Shown here: one piece after another, positions 25,551 through 34,978 of the stretch
Numbering within the stretch: the first letter of the stretch is position 1
Layout of the letters: each line of letters starts with the position of its first letter
Source of the DNA: Verrucomicrobiota bacterium
GTDB lineage: Bacteria; Verrucomicrobiota; Verrucomicrobiia; Opitutales; Puniceicoccaceae
Direction: 5' to 3'
DNA: 64,000 nt
Assembly: GCA_038744685.1 (NCBI GenBank)
Contig: JBCDMB010000004.1
Coordinates: 1-64,000 of the forward strand
Translations under genes and position numbers: made by a program
The notes under the pieces: model-generated
The model's database searches: none
The model's input: the letters and a program-made list of their open reading frames with translations, nothing else
Told to the model about the DNA's origin: nothing

Positions 25551-25677
25551 AAACGGAAATCACTCAAAGTCTCACCTTTCAATCTAGGATGTGGAGCCAG
25601 TTTCAAGGGCAGGAAAAAGTGCTCGGTTGTTATTCTCGGGTTTTGACCTCTGGGAAAAAACTGTTCTCTATACCGGT

Positions 25678-27927
25678 ATGCAACGGTTACGAATACACTT
25701 GGGCTGCATGTTGGCTCTCGTGGTGGCCCACTTGGCACCCGCTGAAGACGGGGTATTTGAGGCAAGCGGTCTGATGCGGGCAGAAACTCGGTGGCTGGTC
25801 AACTCGCTTGAGAGGCTCCATTTTTCAGAAATCGCCCTTGAGGACCTGGAGATGTCTGAACTGATCGTGGCATTTATGGAGGATTTGGACTATAACCACC
25901 TCTATTTTACGGCCGGGGATCGGGACGGATTTCTTTCCCGCTTTTCGCCCCCTATGGTTCGCTACCTCAGGAGCGGAAATCTCCATCCGGCTTTTCAAGT
26001 ATTTTCCGTTTTCCAGTCGAGGGTGAAGGAGCGGATCGCTTGGGTGCGTGAATACCTGGATCAGGACTTCGAGTTCAACGAGGGCCTAGTCTACAAAACG
26101 GACCGCTCCGAAGAGTCTTGGCCAGCATCGAACGAAGAGGTCGATGAACTTTGGAGGACCCGAATCCAGTATGAGCTGTTGAATGAGTTGATTCCATTGA
26201 TGGCACCGAATTCGGACGATAGCCTTGACCTGGAAGACGGTGTATCGGAAGCAGATGTTGAGACGGGAGAACCACTTCCTTTCGAAGAGGCCCTTGCAGA
26301 GGCCAAAGAAATTGTTGCCCAGCGGTATTTGCGCTTGGAACGGGAAATGAATCGCTTTGAAGCAGCAGAGGTTCAGGAGATTTTCCTTACGACACTGGCA
26401 AGGACCTATGATCCTCACTCACTCTACCTCTCCGCTGACTCTTTGGAAGACCTCTCCATTGCTATTGAGAATTCCTTGGTCGGCATCGGTGCCGTTCTGA
26501 CGGATGTGGACGGTTACTGCACGGTGCGCGAGTTGATTCCCGGAGGACCTGCAGGCCTGAGCAATCAGATTCACGTAGATGACCAGATTCTTGGCGTCGC
26601 TCAGGGTGAGGATGGTGAATACGTGGACGTCGTCGGGATGAAACTCAGGAAGATCGTGAAGATGATCCGCGGAGAGAAAGAGAGCGTGGTTCGTTTGAAT
26701 ATTCGACCTGCAGAGGCGGCAGACCCATCGGAACGAAAGGAGGTTGTCCTGGTTCGTGACGAGGTTCAGCTGACAGCTAATTTAGCGAGAGCAAAACTGT
26801 ATCAGATACCTGTCGATGGTCGCACTGTCCCGATTGGTGTCATCAATCTCCCTTCTTTCTATGGATCCGAGCTACCTGACCATCCAAACTCGAGTGATGA
26901 CGTTGCCGAGTTGATCGTGAAGATGAAAGCGAAGGGCGTGGAGGGTATCATTCTTGACCTCCGCGAAAACGGCGGAGGTCTCTTGTCCGAAGCAGTCGAG
27001 CTAGCCGGGCTCTTCATTCCAGAGGGCCCGGTTGTTCAGGTGAAGACGGTGCAAGGCGATTTGATGCATCATGATGACAGCGATTCCGGTATCGTTTGGG
27101 AAGGCCCGTTGCTGGTATTGGTCTCCAAGTTTACAGCCTCCGCTTCGGAAATCGTAGCCGGCGCTTTGCAAAACTACGAACGCGCTTTGGTCGTGGGCGA
27201 CAGTTCCACTCACGGGAAAGGAACCGTTCAGGGAATCTTTAGAATGACCCCACCTCTCTTTTATTCCCTATCGGCTTCCGGACAGAATGTCGGTGCAACT
27301 AAATTGACTGTCCAAAAGTATTACCTTCCAAACGGAGAGTCGACACAGGTAGAAGGAGTGAAAGCCGATCTCGTGATCCCGTCGATGAGCGATTTTCTTT
27401 CGATGGGGGAAGCTGATCTCGATCACTCTCTTCCATGGGATACCATCACACCTCTCAGCTTTGGGCTTAAGCAGGAGGATCAGTTGGATTTGATCTTGGT
27501 TCAGGAAGGCCTTATCGATTCGCTGCGTGAGCTGAGTGGTGACCGTGTCGATACTTTGGAAGAGTTTTCCGTGATGGCGGAATCCATAGACTTTTTCCGG
27601 GAGCGGCGTGAGCAAAAGGAAGTTTCTTTGGACTTGGAAGAAAGGCGTCGGCAGCAGGAAAGCGACCAGAGTCTGCGGGAGTACTTCAATGAGAAAAGGG
27701 AAAGTCTCTCGGAGAATGCCTACGATTTTGAACTCTTTGTTCTGGATGCTGAGACGGAGACGGTCGAAGCTTCCGTAGTAGAGGAGGACAAGGATGGTCC
27801 CCCATTGGACGTTGTCTTGCGGGAAGGTATTCGGATCATGTCCGATTGGCTTTCGGTTATAGATAACGACTCTTCTTTGCCGAGAGCAGCCGTCGCGCAA
27901 AAGGACTTGGGCGTTACCAAGTCTTGA
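25678..27927 (+). CDS. prc: Tail-specific protease, Prc/CtpA family (S41)
   Basis: A 749-residue periplasmic protease. A short signal peptide (M-Q-R-L-R-I, hydrophobic to about 24) is followed by the N-terminal helical region of Prc-type proteases. A PDZ domain spans about 255-345 (G-I-G-A-V-L, G-G-P-A-G). The S41 domain carries the Ser-Lys dyad, Ser488 in S-A-S-E-I and Lys514 in G-K-G-T-V-Q. A DUF3340-like C-terminal segment follows. Prc trims or degrades periplasmic proteins marked by hydrophobic C-termini, including lipoproteins. A frame opens upstream at 25591, but the signal peptide supports the ATG at 25678. No Shine-Dalgarno is seen. Confidence 0.9.
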   Translation: MQRLRIHLGCMLALVVAHLAPAEDGVFEASGLMRAETRWLVNSLERLHFSEIALEDLEMSELIVAFMEDLDYNHLYFTAGDRDGFLSRFSPPMVRYLRSGNLHPAFQVFSVFQSRVKERIAWVREYLDQDFEFNEGLVYKTDRSEESWPASNEEVDELWRTRIQYELLNELIPLMAPNSDDSLDLEDGVSEADVETGEPLPFEEALAEAKEIVAQRYLRLEREMNRFEAAEVQEIFLTTLARTYDPHSLYLSADSLEDLSIAIENSLVGIGAVLTDVDGYCTVRELIPGGPAGLSNQIHVDDQILGVAQGEDGEYVDVVGMKLRKIVKMIRGEKESVVRLNIRPAEAADPSERKEVVLVRDEVQLTANLARAKLYQIPVDGRTVPIGVINLPSFYGSELPDHPNSSDDVAELIVKMKAKGVEGIILDLRENGGGLLSEAVELAGLFIPEGPVVQVKTVQGDLMHHDDSDSGIVWEGPLLVLVSKFTASASEIVAGALQNYERALVVGDSSTHGKGTVQGIFRMTPPLFYSLSASGQNVGATKLTVQKYYLPNGESTQVEGVKADLVIPSMSDFLSMGEADLDHSLPWDTITPLSFGLKQEDQLDLILVQEGLIDSLRELSGDRVDTLEEFSVMAESIDFFRERREQKEVSLDLEERRRQQESDQSLREYFNEKRESLSENAYDFELFVLDAETETVEASVVEEDKDGPPLDVVLREGIRIMSDWLSVIDNDSSLPRAAVAQKDLGVTKS

Positions 27928-27989
27928 CCAAGCTGAATATAGACCTCTCCAGAAGTCATTCCTAGAACGGATGTGACCGGCTTGGTCAA
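27904..27989 (+). repeat. Overlapping alternative hairpins at the end of the protease gene
   Basis: GACTTGG (27904-27910) pairs with CCAAGTC (27917-27923) around a six-base loop inside the last codons. TTGACCAAGC (27924-27933), which contains the stop codon, is a perfect 10-bp inverted repeat of GCTTGGTCAA (27980-27989). The shared CCAAG/CTTGG cores allow exchanged pairings. No T-run follows, so simple termination is not clear. Confidence 0.45.
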
Positions 27990-28084
27990 TCAGGTAGAAG
28001 CCTGTCCTCACTGACCACTCTTGCGCAATTAAATTGGGTTGAGTGTTTGCGCTCGCTTTGGCTGTAAGCATCTTCCGGAGCAAT

Positions 28085-28633
28085 ATGGAAACGACCGCTA
28101 TTGTGCCGGATCTTTATGATCTAACTAACAGGCTTCATCACCTATGGAATCAGGGTGTTGAACGTTATCGGGGAGGTAAAACTACTCCCGGGGATTTTTT
28201 CACAGAAAGTGAAACGACAGAGTTGCAGGGTATCGGTTTGGGGGTGATGGACGTTTTCGACTACGTGGAAGACTTTGTTTCTTCTGGAGATCCTGACGTT
28301 GGGACTTTCCTGCTAGTTTCTTTTGAGAGAGTGCTCTTTTTCTTCGAAGATCAGGGGGGAGAGCCGTCAAGTGAGTGGATATCCGAGGCGAGCCTTCCGC
28401 CAAGGGAGGAGACAGTCGCAGGGATTCCTTGGCTGCCTCGAATTTTGGTCAAGGCCAACGCAAAGCTACGTGGCCAATTGCCTGGCGAAGTGATGTATGG
28501 CTGCGGTGGTGACCGCAGATTTCTTCGGAGCTGTGGCATCCATCCGGCAGAGTTCCTGAGAAAGGTGAAGTCCTCGTCCGATGAAGATGTAGTTTCTTGG
28601 GTGGTGTCTCGTCTAGGAAATAGGGAAAAGTAA
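28085..28633 (+). CDS. DUF5069 family protein
   Basis: A 182-residue soluble protein. The C-terminal ~70 residues match the DUF5069 pattern: W-L-P-R-I-L-V-K-A-N-A-K-L-x-G, a G-C-G-G-D-R-R-F-L segment, then G-I-H-P-A-E-F-L and a V-V-S-W-V end. The function of this family is not known; it is common in Verrucomicrobia and Planctomycetes. The N-terminal part begins with a D-L-Y-D-L-T-N-R-L helix. I chose the ATG at 28085; an earlier start at 28043 would add 14 hydrophobic residues. There is no signal peptide from the chosen start. Confidence 0.75.
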   Translation: METTAIVPDLYDLTNRLHHLWNQGVERYRGGKTTPGDFFTESETTELQGIGLGVMDVFDYVEDFVSSGDPDVGTFLLVSFERVLFFFEDQGGEPSSEWISEASLPPREETVAGIPWLPRILVKANAKLRGQLPGEVMYGCGGDRRFLRSCGIHPAEFLRKVKSSSDEDVVSWVVSRLGNREK

Positions 28634-28640
28634 GGAGGAT

Positions 28641-28658
28641 CCGCACAGCGGTTTTTTT
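28641..28658 (+). terminator. Weak intrinsic terminator candidate
   Basis: CCGC-ACA-GCGG (28641-28651) followed by seven T residues (28652-28658), seven bases after the DUF5069 stop. The stem is only 4 bp, so efficiency is doubtful. Confidence 0.35.
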
Positions 28659-28719
28659 GGAATCCGGTGTTATGGATTTGTGAATTGAAATTATCAGAAA
28701 GTAAAATTTGTCTAAGGTT

Positions 28720-29172
28720 ATGAGCGAAAATGGAGCAGTGAAAATATTGTTTGGGACAATGACCGGCAACGCCGAGGAGTTGGCGAACGATTTGTCTGAT
28801 AAGTTGGAATCCGCCGGGGTAAGCGCGGTTGTTGAAGATGCGGGTGATTATGACGTTACCCGCCTAAAGGACGAGAAAAAGCTCGCCGTAGTCATTTCTA
28901 CGTGGGGCGAGGGAGATCCCCCTGACGACGCCGAAGACTTTTGCTTTGATTTGTACGATGGAAAAGCGGGCGAACTTCCGAATCTTGAATTCTCGGTTTG
29001 TTCGCTTGGCGATACCTCCTATGACGATTTCTGCGGATGCGGCCGGAAGGTCGAGGAGTCATTGGTGAAGGCAGGTGCCAAGAAAATTCTGGATCGGGCG
29101 GATTTAGACGTTGATTTCGAAGATGGCTACGAAGAGTGGGCGGAAAAGCTGGTAGCCGTACTCAAGGCCTAA
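28720..29172 (+). CDS. Flavodoxin-like FMN protein
   Basis: A 150-residue flavodoxin-fold protein. The FMN phosphate loop G-T-M-T-G-N-A-E-E (near the N-terminus) and the S-T-W-G-E-G-D-P-P loop are clear, as is G-D-T-S-Y-D-D-F-C in the third FMN-contacting loop. It resembles MioC and the flavodoxin domain of sulfite reductase CysJ rather than the long-chain electron-carrier flavodoxins. A partner reductase is not present nearby. The ATG at 28720 gives a standard start; a TTG four codons earlier is unlikely. It probably acts as a small electron carrier. Confidence 0.88.
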   Translation: MSENGAVKILFGTMTGNAEELANDLSDKLESAGVSAVVEDAGDYDVTRLKDEKKLAVVISTWGEGDPPDDAEDFCFDLYDGKAGELPNLEFSVCSLGDTSYDDFCGCGRKVEESLVKAGAKKILDRADLDVDFEDGYEEWAEKLVAVLKA

Positions 29173-29824
29173 GACCGCAGGAAATATTCGGGTTTGGTCA
29201 AAGCCCCGTGCGCTTCCTGCGACCAAGGCGAAAGAGGTCCAAAGGCGCAGGGCTGATGGTTTCAATTCCTAGTAGAGATCGGATTCCTTCGAGGTATTTG
29301 GGATTCTACCTATTTCCTTGTTTGCAACTCAGGTGTTCGCAGGGAAATCAGGGTGGCGGCATAGCGAAGTGCTTTCGCAAGCGTAGCATCGGTCGCGAAG
29401 ACCAATGACCCATAAAGGCCGGTAATCACTCATGACACCACGGTCATCCGTCTGCGTGGGCTTCGGCCCTTCGACAGACTAAGGGCGGTGAGCTTGTTCG
29501 AACCGCGAGCTCAGTCGAGTCGCGGATGCTTCTACGGAAATTTCCAAATGGGTCTTTGGATATTGCCATTCAAGTGCCTGCTTTTGCTTCGCTTATTAAT
29601 TCGCTACCTAAATAGAACAGACTCGGGATCCGATATCGGGATCGAAATCGGGTCTCGAGTGCTTTCGATAGCGATACCGATTTCGATTTTTGCGAGCATG
29701 CTTTGTATCAGGCGCGATTTAATAAAAAGGAAAGTCCACAGACGCCGGGTTCTTAATTCGTTTAAAAATCATGGTTTCTTTCCTTTCCATCAACGCCCAT
29801 GTGAGTTTATCGTCTCTCCATACT
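29173..29824. other. 650-bp intergenic stretch with repeats and no clear gene
   Basis: Frames such as 29136-29408 and 29488-29832 have no family features and low-complexity ends. The stretch holds a GC-rich inverted block near 29466-29525 (CTTCGACAG, GAGCTCAGTCGA) and the ATCGAAATCGG inverted repeat at 29641-29687, both types often scattered between genes in this group of bacteria. Confidence 0.5.
29641..29687. repeat. Perfect 11-bp inverted repeat of ATCGAAATCGG
   Basis: ATCGAAATCGG (29641-29651) and CCGATTTCGAT (29677-29687) with a 25-base spacer. The surroundings are rich in further GATATCG and GATACCG words, so this is a degenerate GATTTCGAT-type repeat patch. No T-run. Confidence 0.6.
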
Positions 29825-30907
29825 ATGAATAACCCACAGACGAAACCCATATTTCTTCTCACCCTTGCTGCAGCCGTCTTGATTGGTGGTGCTGCCTGTA
29901 GCCCATCGGGTGATTCTGGTAGTAGCCCTGCAGCCTCCAATGAAGCTCTCAAGGCTTTTCCTGAATCGGCTGATATCGCTATGTATTTTGATCAGAAGGC
30001 GATGAGTGAATCTGAGTTTTCGAAAGCAGTTGCTGGAATGCAGGAGACCCTCCCGCAAGCAGAGGAGTCACAGGAAATTGCAGACACAATCACCGAAATT
30101 ACCGGACTTAGTGACGATGATGTGACGGTGTTTGCTTTGGCCGTTTCGGGCTTGGAAATGGTGCAGGTCGATCCCACAGCGCTCAAAATCAGCGGCGCTG
30201 TATCAGCCGACAAGGTAGTTACCGCTGATCAGATTGTCCAAGCAATCACCTACGTTACTGAGCAAAGCGGCGAGTCTTTTGATATGACGGTGACCGAGGG
30301 CGAAGGAGTTCAATACATTGAATTCCCCAAGGAGCCTGGGGCACCAGAGATTTTTTCTGCAGTGACCAATGATGGTTCTTCGACGACTGCTTTCTTCGGA
30401 GACAAGACGAGCGTGGACTCTTCGGTTGCGCGTTCCTCAGGTTCTATTCCTGCTGCTCTTTCGGCTCCGAGTATGGGGTTGATTGATGGCCAGCAGGGCT
30501 GGATCTCCATCATCTTGCCAGAGTCCTTGAAGGCTCAGTTGGCTGGAATGGCCGCTCAGGGTGAGGCGTTTGCTCCGGGTCTTTCGAAGATCCAGAGCCT
30601 CGAGAGTATTGGAGTCGGTATGATGGCTGCTGATGACCTAGCTATGAAGATTGGACTGAATCTTGGCTCAGAGGAAGATGCACAAGCGATTGCGAGCATC
30701 CTCAACAATCAATTGATCTCCTTTGCGAAAATGATGGTTGCGGGAAACACTCCAGAACCTCTCCCCGTTCTCGACTCGCTCGTCGCGGGTAGCGAGGGAA
30801 GTAGGGCAACGCTTTCTTTGGCGATCACGCTGAAGGATCTGGAAATTCTCCAAACCCAGCTTTTGAACTTTCTTCCGGGAATGGGTTTACCGGTTCCAGG
30901 TGCTTGA
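29825..30907 (+). CDS. Probable lipoprotein of unknown family
   Basis: A 360-residue protein. From the ATG at 29825 it has K-P, a hydrophobic core and then I-G-G-A-A-C, a plausible lipobox, followed by a Ser/Gly/Pro-rich linker (S-G-D-S-G-S-S). The rest is soluble, with F-P-E-S-A-D-I-A-M-Y near the start of the folded part and repeated alpha/beta patterns. It resembles unnamed verrucomicrobial proteins that measure out as two similar halves, but I do not recognise a domain. An 18-codon upstream extension is possible but would bury the lipobox. Function unknown. Confidence 0.7.
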   Translation: MNNPQTKPIFLLTLAAAVLIGGAACSPSGDSGSSPAASNEALKAFPESADIAMYFDQKAMSESEFSKAVAGMQETLPQAEESQEIADTITEITGLSDDDVTVFALAVSGLEMVQVDPTALKISGAVSADKVVTADQIVQAITYVTEQSGESFDMTVTEGEGVQYIEFPKEPGAPEIFSAVTNDGSSTTAFFGDKTSVDSSVARSSGSIPAALSAPSMGLIDGQQGWISIILPESLKAQLAGMAAQGEAFAPGLSKIQSLESIGVGMMAADDLAMKIGLNLGSEEDAQAIASILNNQLISFAKMMVAGNTPEPLPVLDSLVAGSEGSRATLSLAITLKDLEILQTQLLNFLPGMGLPVPGA

Positions 30908-31080
30908 GCGGGTTTTTCCTCCAGACCGAAGAAGTCCTGGCGTCCGCGATTGTATCTGAGACTGACCTTTCTGGTATCAAGAAGTCCTGAGTGCGTTTTG
31001 CCTTTAGCCCTACTATTGGGTTGCTGATTTTCGTGGACGCAGGGTTTGCGAACCTTGTCTTTTATGGCGAAGAGTGAGGG

Positions 31081-33093
31081 ATGGCCAACCAACTCGCTAA
31101 AGAAACCAGTCTTTACCTCCGCCAGCACGCGGAGAATCCAGTGGATTGGATGCCGTGGGGAAAAGAGGCCTTCGCCAAAGCCTCGGCTGAAGACAAGCCT
31201 ATGCTCGTTTCGATCGGGTATTCCTCTTGTCACTGGTGCCATGTGATGGCTCATGAATCTTTTGAGGATGATTACATCGCCCGAATCATGAACAAGCACT
31301 TCGTGTGCGTTAAGGTCGACCGGGAAGAGAGACCCGATGTGGATCGAGTTTACATGGAGGCCGTTCAAATGATCAATCAGCATGGGGGTTGGCCTTTAAA
31401 TGCCTTTTGCCTCCCGGACGGGCGGCCATTTTATGGCGGCACTTATTTCCCTCCACAGGACCGTGGTCAGGGAATGATACCTTGGCCGCAACTGCTGATG
31501 AGGATCTCAGACTATTTTCAGTCGAGGCGTGAAGAACTGGAAGAGAATGCAGGTAATATCGTCGCTAACCTCAAACACCAGTCGACGGTAACAACGGAAG
31601 AGGCTTCGAATTGGGAAGTTCGCGACTTGCTCGGTGCAGTTCGCAAGATTATCGGCACCGCGGATTTAGAAGAAGGAGGCTTTGGAGAGGCTCCCAAATT
31701 CCCACCGTCGATGGTTCTCCAGTTTCTTCTTGCGATGAGGCAGACCAGAGCTTGCGGAAACGAGAATCCAAAGATGGCAGATCGGATAGACAAGGTGGTT
31801 TCGTTGACCCTGGAGAAAATGGCCAGAGGGGGTTTATTTGATCAGATTGGCGGTGGTTTCTGCCGGTATTGCGTAGACGATGACTGGACGATCCCACATT
31901 TCGAGAAGATGCTCTACGACAACGCATTGTTGATCGAGACTTTCTCAATGGGCTGGTCCCGCTACCGAAATCCATTGTTTGAAAGGGTCGTTGCGGATAC
32001 GGTTGAGTGGCTGGAGCGGGAAATGCGAACCACCTCAGGTCTCTTTGCGGCATCGATTGACGCGGATTCTCCTGAGGGCGAGGGTAGATTCTACTGTTGG
32101 ACCCCAGAGCAACTCAGGGTATATCTCGATGAGGAGACGGCAGAGCGTTTTTCAAAGGCATACCGCATTACCAAGGCGGGCAATTTTGAGGATGGTCTGT
32201 CCTACCCCCAGTTTGATGGCACGGTTGAGGATCGCGATGAACTCTTGGAGGCGCGATCGATCCTCTACGAAAAGCGCTTGGAGCGTCCTGCTCCAGTTTG
32301 CGACAAGAAAGTGCTCGTTTTTTGGAATGCATTGATGGCCCGAGCCTTGATCCATGCAGGATCAATCTTTAACCGGAAAGAGTGGGTCAGCCGAGGTGGT
32401 GAAGTTTTGAGTATCCTGCTTCAGGAGGCGTTCCAAGGGGAGCACCTGCTTGCTCGGATTGACGAAGATGCGCCAGAGGCGTTTTTGGATGATTATGCAA
32501 CGCTTGCCCATGCCTGTTTGGTTGCTTCTGGTCGAGAGGACCTACTTCCAACTCAGGATACCAAGCGTTTTCGTGAGGCGGCTGTTGCGCTCGGTTCCAC
32601 GGTGCTGTCCCGGTTCCAGAACGAGGGCGGAAGCGGTTTTTACTTTACAGGTGTGGATGCGGATACACCGGTTTTAAGACAAATCGAGTGGTATGATAAT
32701 GCGACTCCTTCCGGAAATTCGACGATGGTCCATGTTTTGGTTGGGCTCTCGACTCTCGTTGAGGATGTAAAGTGGCAAAGGGCCCTGGATTCATTCCGGC
32801 CTTCCTACGCGTCTCTTGTGGATCGGGTGGCGAATGGCGTAGCCTTTGGCCTGACTGCGTGGACACAGGAAGCGTCGGGACTGCTGGTGCTCAAAGCCTC
32901 GACGACCAAGGCTCTGCAAGAGTTTTCGAACGAAGTTTCAAAGCGAATTTGGAGACCCTATTGGACAATTATCGATCCTGACGTCCCAAAGGGTCATTGG
33001 CGTCTATGCGTCGGAACTACCTGTTTACCCGACTTCAAATCTTCAAAAGAGGCTGCTGAGACGGCAACCCTATCGGTGCCACTCGAAGAGTAG
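31081..33093 (+). CDS. DUF255 thioredoxin-fold / AGE-like protein (YyaL family)
   Basis: A 670-residue protein of the YyaL/SPATA20 family. The N-terminal thioredoxin-like DUF255 domain has the redox motif C-H-W-C (50-53) after S-I-G-Y-S-S, plus K-V-D-R-E-E-R-P-D and G-G-W-P-L-N. The C-terminal two thirds is an (alpha/alpha)6 barrel like N-acylglucosamine 2-epimerases, with W-N-A-L-M-A-R-A. The physiological reaction is not established for bacterial members. No signal peptide. Its last 100 bases overlap the convergent tetR gene, an unusually long tail-to-tail overlap. Confidence 0.9.
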   Translation: MANQLAKETSLYLRQHAENPVDWMPWGKEAFAKASAEDKPMLVSIGYSSCHWCHVMAHESFEDDYIARIMNKHFVCVKVDREERPDVDRVYMEAVQMINQHGGWPLNAFCLPDGRPFYGGTYFPPQDRGQGMIPWPQLLMRISDYFQSRREELEENAGNIVANLKHQSTVTTEEASNWEVRDLLGAVRKIIGTADLEEGGFGEAPKFPPSMVLQFLLAMRQTRACGNENPKMADRIDKVVSLTLEKMARGGLFDQIGGGFCRYCVDDDWTIPHFEKMLYDNALLIETFSMGWSRYRNPLFERVVADTVEWLEREMRTTSGLFAASIDADSPEGEGRFYCWTPEQLRVYLDEETAERFSKAYRITKAGNFEDGLSYPQFDGTVEDRDELLEARSILYEKRLERPAPVCDKKVLVFWNALMARALIHAGSIFNRKEWVSRGGEVLSILLQEAFQGEHLLARIDEDAPEAFLDDYATLAHACLVASGREDLLPTQDTKRFREAAVALGSTVLSRFQNEGGSGFYFTGVDADTPVLRQIEWYDNATPSGNSTMVHVLVGLSTLVEDVKWQRALDSFRPSYASLVDRVANGVAFGLTAWTQEASGLLVLKASTTKALQEFSNEVSKRIWRPYWTIIDPDVPKGHWRLCVGTTCLPDFKSSKEAAETATLSVPLEE

Positions 33094-33677
33094 TTGAGCA
33101 TAAGGTGAGTCATGATTCGGACGTGATCGTCCACTCTCTTCTCATCGGTCGGATCAAAACCGCAGAGTTTTTCGAATTCCAGGCGGCTCGCGAAAATGGC
33201 AGAGGAAGCACCGAGGAATATATAGAATGCATGAGGTTGTTCGCTAGCGTCGATTTTTGGGAAATGTCGGCAAAAGACTTCAAAACCAGGTTGCACGTAG
33301 CGAGGAACAATCCAATCGAGGCGTTCGTCATGACTGACATTGTTCTCGATCATGAAGCGCATAAGGACCGGGTTGCGCGCAGCAAATCGAACAAAGTGGC
33401 CAATCCATCGGCGAGCTCGATCTGCACTTGAATTTCCCTGATGATCGAGGCAGTCCGGAACTTCGGCGCGGACGCGGGAGAACAGGTGTTCTGTGACCGC
33501 TTTCCACAAAATCTCCTTGTTTGGAAAATGGTAGGTCAAAAGCCCCTGCTGAATGTTTGCTTTGCGGGCTATCTTGTAGCTACTGGCTTCACTGAAACCA
33601 ACCGTGGCAAACGTTTCGAGAGCGGCGAGGAGAATTTTTTCCTGAGTATCAATTCTCTGCTTTTGACGTTGGTTCAT
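32994..33677 (-). CDS. TetR-family transcriptional regulator
   Basis: A 227-residue regulator. The N-terminal helix-turn-helix (about 12-60) includes [16 protein letters not shown] and the recognition-helix end T-Y-H-F-P-N-K-E. The C-terminal ligand domain is less conserved and includes a segment like the AcrR/TetR_C families. It is divergent from the RND operon at 33836, with 158 bp between, so it most likely represses that operon and itself. The last 100 bases overlap the DUF255 gene. A short imperfect dyad (CTTGTTAG, ATGA, CTAGTTAAG at 33815-33835) lies next to the RND start and could be its site. Confidence 0.85.
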   Translation of the reverse strand: MNQRQKQRIDTQEKILLAALETFATVGFSEASSYKIARKANIQQGLLTYHFPNKEILWKAVTEHLFSRVRAEVPDCLDHQGNSSADRARRWIGHFVRFAARNPVLMRFMIENNVSHDERLDWIVPRYVQPGFEVFCRHFPKIDASEQPHAFYIFLGASSAIFASRLEFEKLCGFDPTDEKRVDDHVRIMTHLMLNYSSSGTDRVAVSAASFEDLKSGKQVVPTHRRQ

Positions 33678-33835
33678 GTAGGGGATGGTACTCTGGGTGC
33701 GACGGAACTTGCGAAGCGTATATGACCCGGTTTGAATTGTCTATGTTGATATTGGTGGGCTTGAAAGGGGCGGGTCTCAGAATAACGAGTTTTTGTGAAA
33801 GCGGCACGTTTTTCGCTTGTTAGATGACTAGTTAA

Positions 33836-34957
33836 GTGATGCTTATAGCGAAAGTTGCGATGGTTAGTTCATATTCATCCTCTTTTAGTCGGGGACTCTT
33901 GGTAGGAGTGTTGGGTGGTTGCATGGTAGTCTTGGCAGGCTGCGGTGATGCTGTTGAAGAACAGGTAGAAGTTCCGAGACCAGTGAGGGCGGTTCCTGTT
34001 TTCCCAAGTGCAGCGATTGCCGGTGGCGATTTGCCGGGGCGCGCTGAGGCGACAAACGAGGTGAACCTGGCGTTTGAGGTGAGTGGCGTTATCACCGAAA
34101 TTCCCGTTGAGAAAGGAGACCGCGTAAAAGCGGGTGATGTTCTCGCGAAACTGGCTCCTCGCGACTACCAGAATTCGCTGAATTCTGCGGAAGCGGAGCG
34201 TGAACGGGCAAAAGCGCAATTTGACAGAGTATTTGAGGCCTCAAAGACCGGAGCGGTTTCAGAGCAGGAGGTGACGAATGCCAGAGCAAGCCTCGATATC
34301 GCAATCGCGGATTTCGATCTAGCGAAGAAGGCATTGGAGGACACGGTTTTGGTCGCACCTTTTGATGGAGTCATAGCGACCCTTTTCGCAGATGAATTTC
34401 AGAGAATTCGGGCGACGGAGACTGTCATTCGTCTTCTCGATGATTCACAAATCGAATTTACGGTTCAACTTCCCGAAAGATTCCTTCCTTATCTTTCATC
34501 GATTAAACGTTTTACTGTTACTTTTGACATTTTTGGGGATATGCCCCTTCCGGCGCTTATCGATAGCGTTGGCTCAGAAGCTTCTGAAGCGACGCGGACC
34601 TATCCTCTCACCCTCATCCTCGACCAGCCCGATGGACTTCAGATTCTCCCCGGTATGTCTGGGCAGGCGAATGCAGAGCTGGCATTCGAAGAGAACGGGA
34701 ACATTCCGGCTGGTCTTCCAGTTCCCGGAGTTCGGATTCCACCCTCTGCTCTTGTTGAGCGTGACGGTTCTTCTGCGGTTTGGGTGTTGGACAAAGAGTC
34801 GTCTACCGTGTCTCTCGAAGAGGTCCAGACCGTTGGTGTTTCGGGAGATGGAGTGTATCTCCAGTTCCAAGAACTGGACGGAGTGGACTGGATTGTGACT
34901 GCTGGAACGCAGTTTCTCAAAGAGGGGCAGTCGGTTCGGCTACTCAACGAAGAGTAA
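33836..34957 (+). CDS. RND efflux periplasmic adaptor (membrane fusion) lipoprotein
   Basis: A 373-residue HlyD/AcrA-type adaptor. It has a lipoprotein-like signal (V-V-L-A-G-C), so it should be anchored in the inner membrane. The order is barrel-sandwich half, a coiled-coil hairpin (about 100-150, N-S-L-N-S-A-E-A-E-R-E-R), the second half with L-V-A-P-F-D-G-V-I-A-T, then beta-barrel and proximal domains. It links the pump at 34979 to the outer-membrane factor at 38035. Starts at 33836 (GTG), 33839 and 33860 are possible. The gap to the pump gene is 21 bp. Confidence 0.9.
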   Translation: MMLIAKVAMVSSYSSSFSRGLLVGVLGGCMVVLAGCGDAVEEQVEVPRPVRAVPVFPSAAIAGGDLPGRAEATNEVNLAFEVSGVITEIPVEKGDRVKAGDVLAKLAPRDYQNSLNSAEAERERAKAQFDRVFEASKTGAVSEQEVTNARASLDIAIADFDLAKKALEDTVLVAPFDGVIATLFADEFQRIRATETVIRLLDDSQIEFTVQLPERFLPYLSSIKRFTVTFDIFGDMPLPALIDSVGSEASEATRTYPLTLILDQPDGLQILPGMSGQANAELAFEENGNIPAGLPVPGVRIPPSALVERDGSSAVWVLDKESSTVSLEEVQTVGVSGDGVYLQFQELDGVDWIVTAGTQFLKEGQSVRLLNEE

Positions 34958-34978
34958 AAGCACTTTGCCGAGAGAATA

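Noticed and set aside
29488-29832. 114-codon frame upstream of the lipoprotein gene
   Set aside because: It runs through the ATCGAAATCGG repeat patch, has no family features and overlaps the lipoprotein start.
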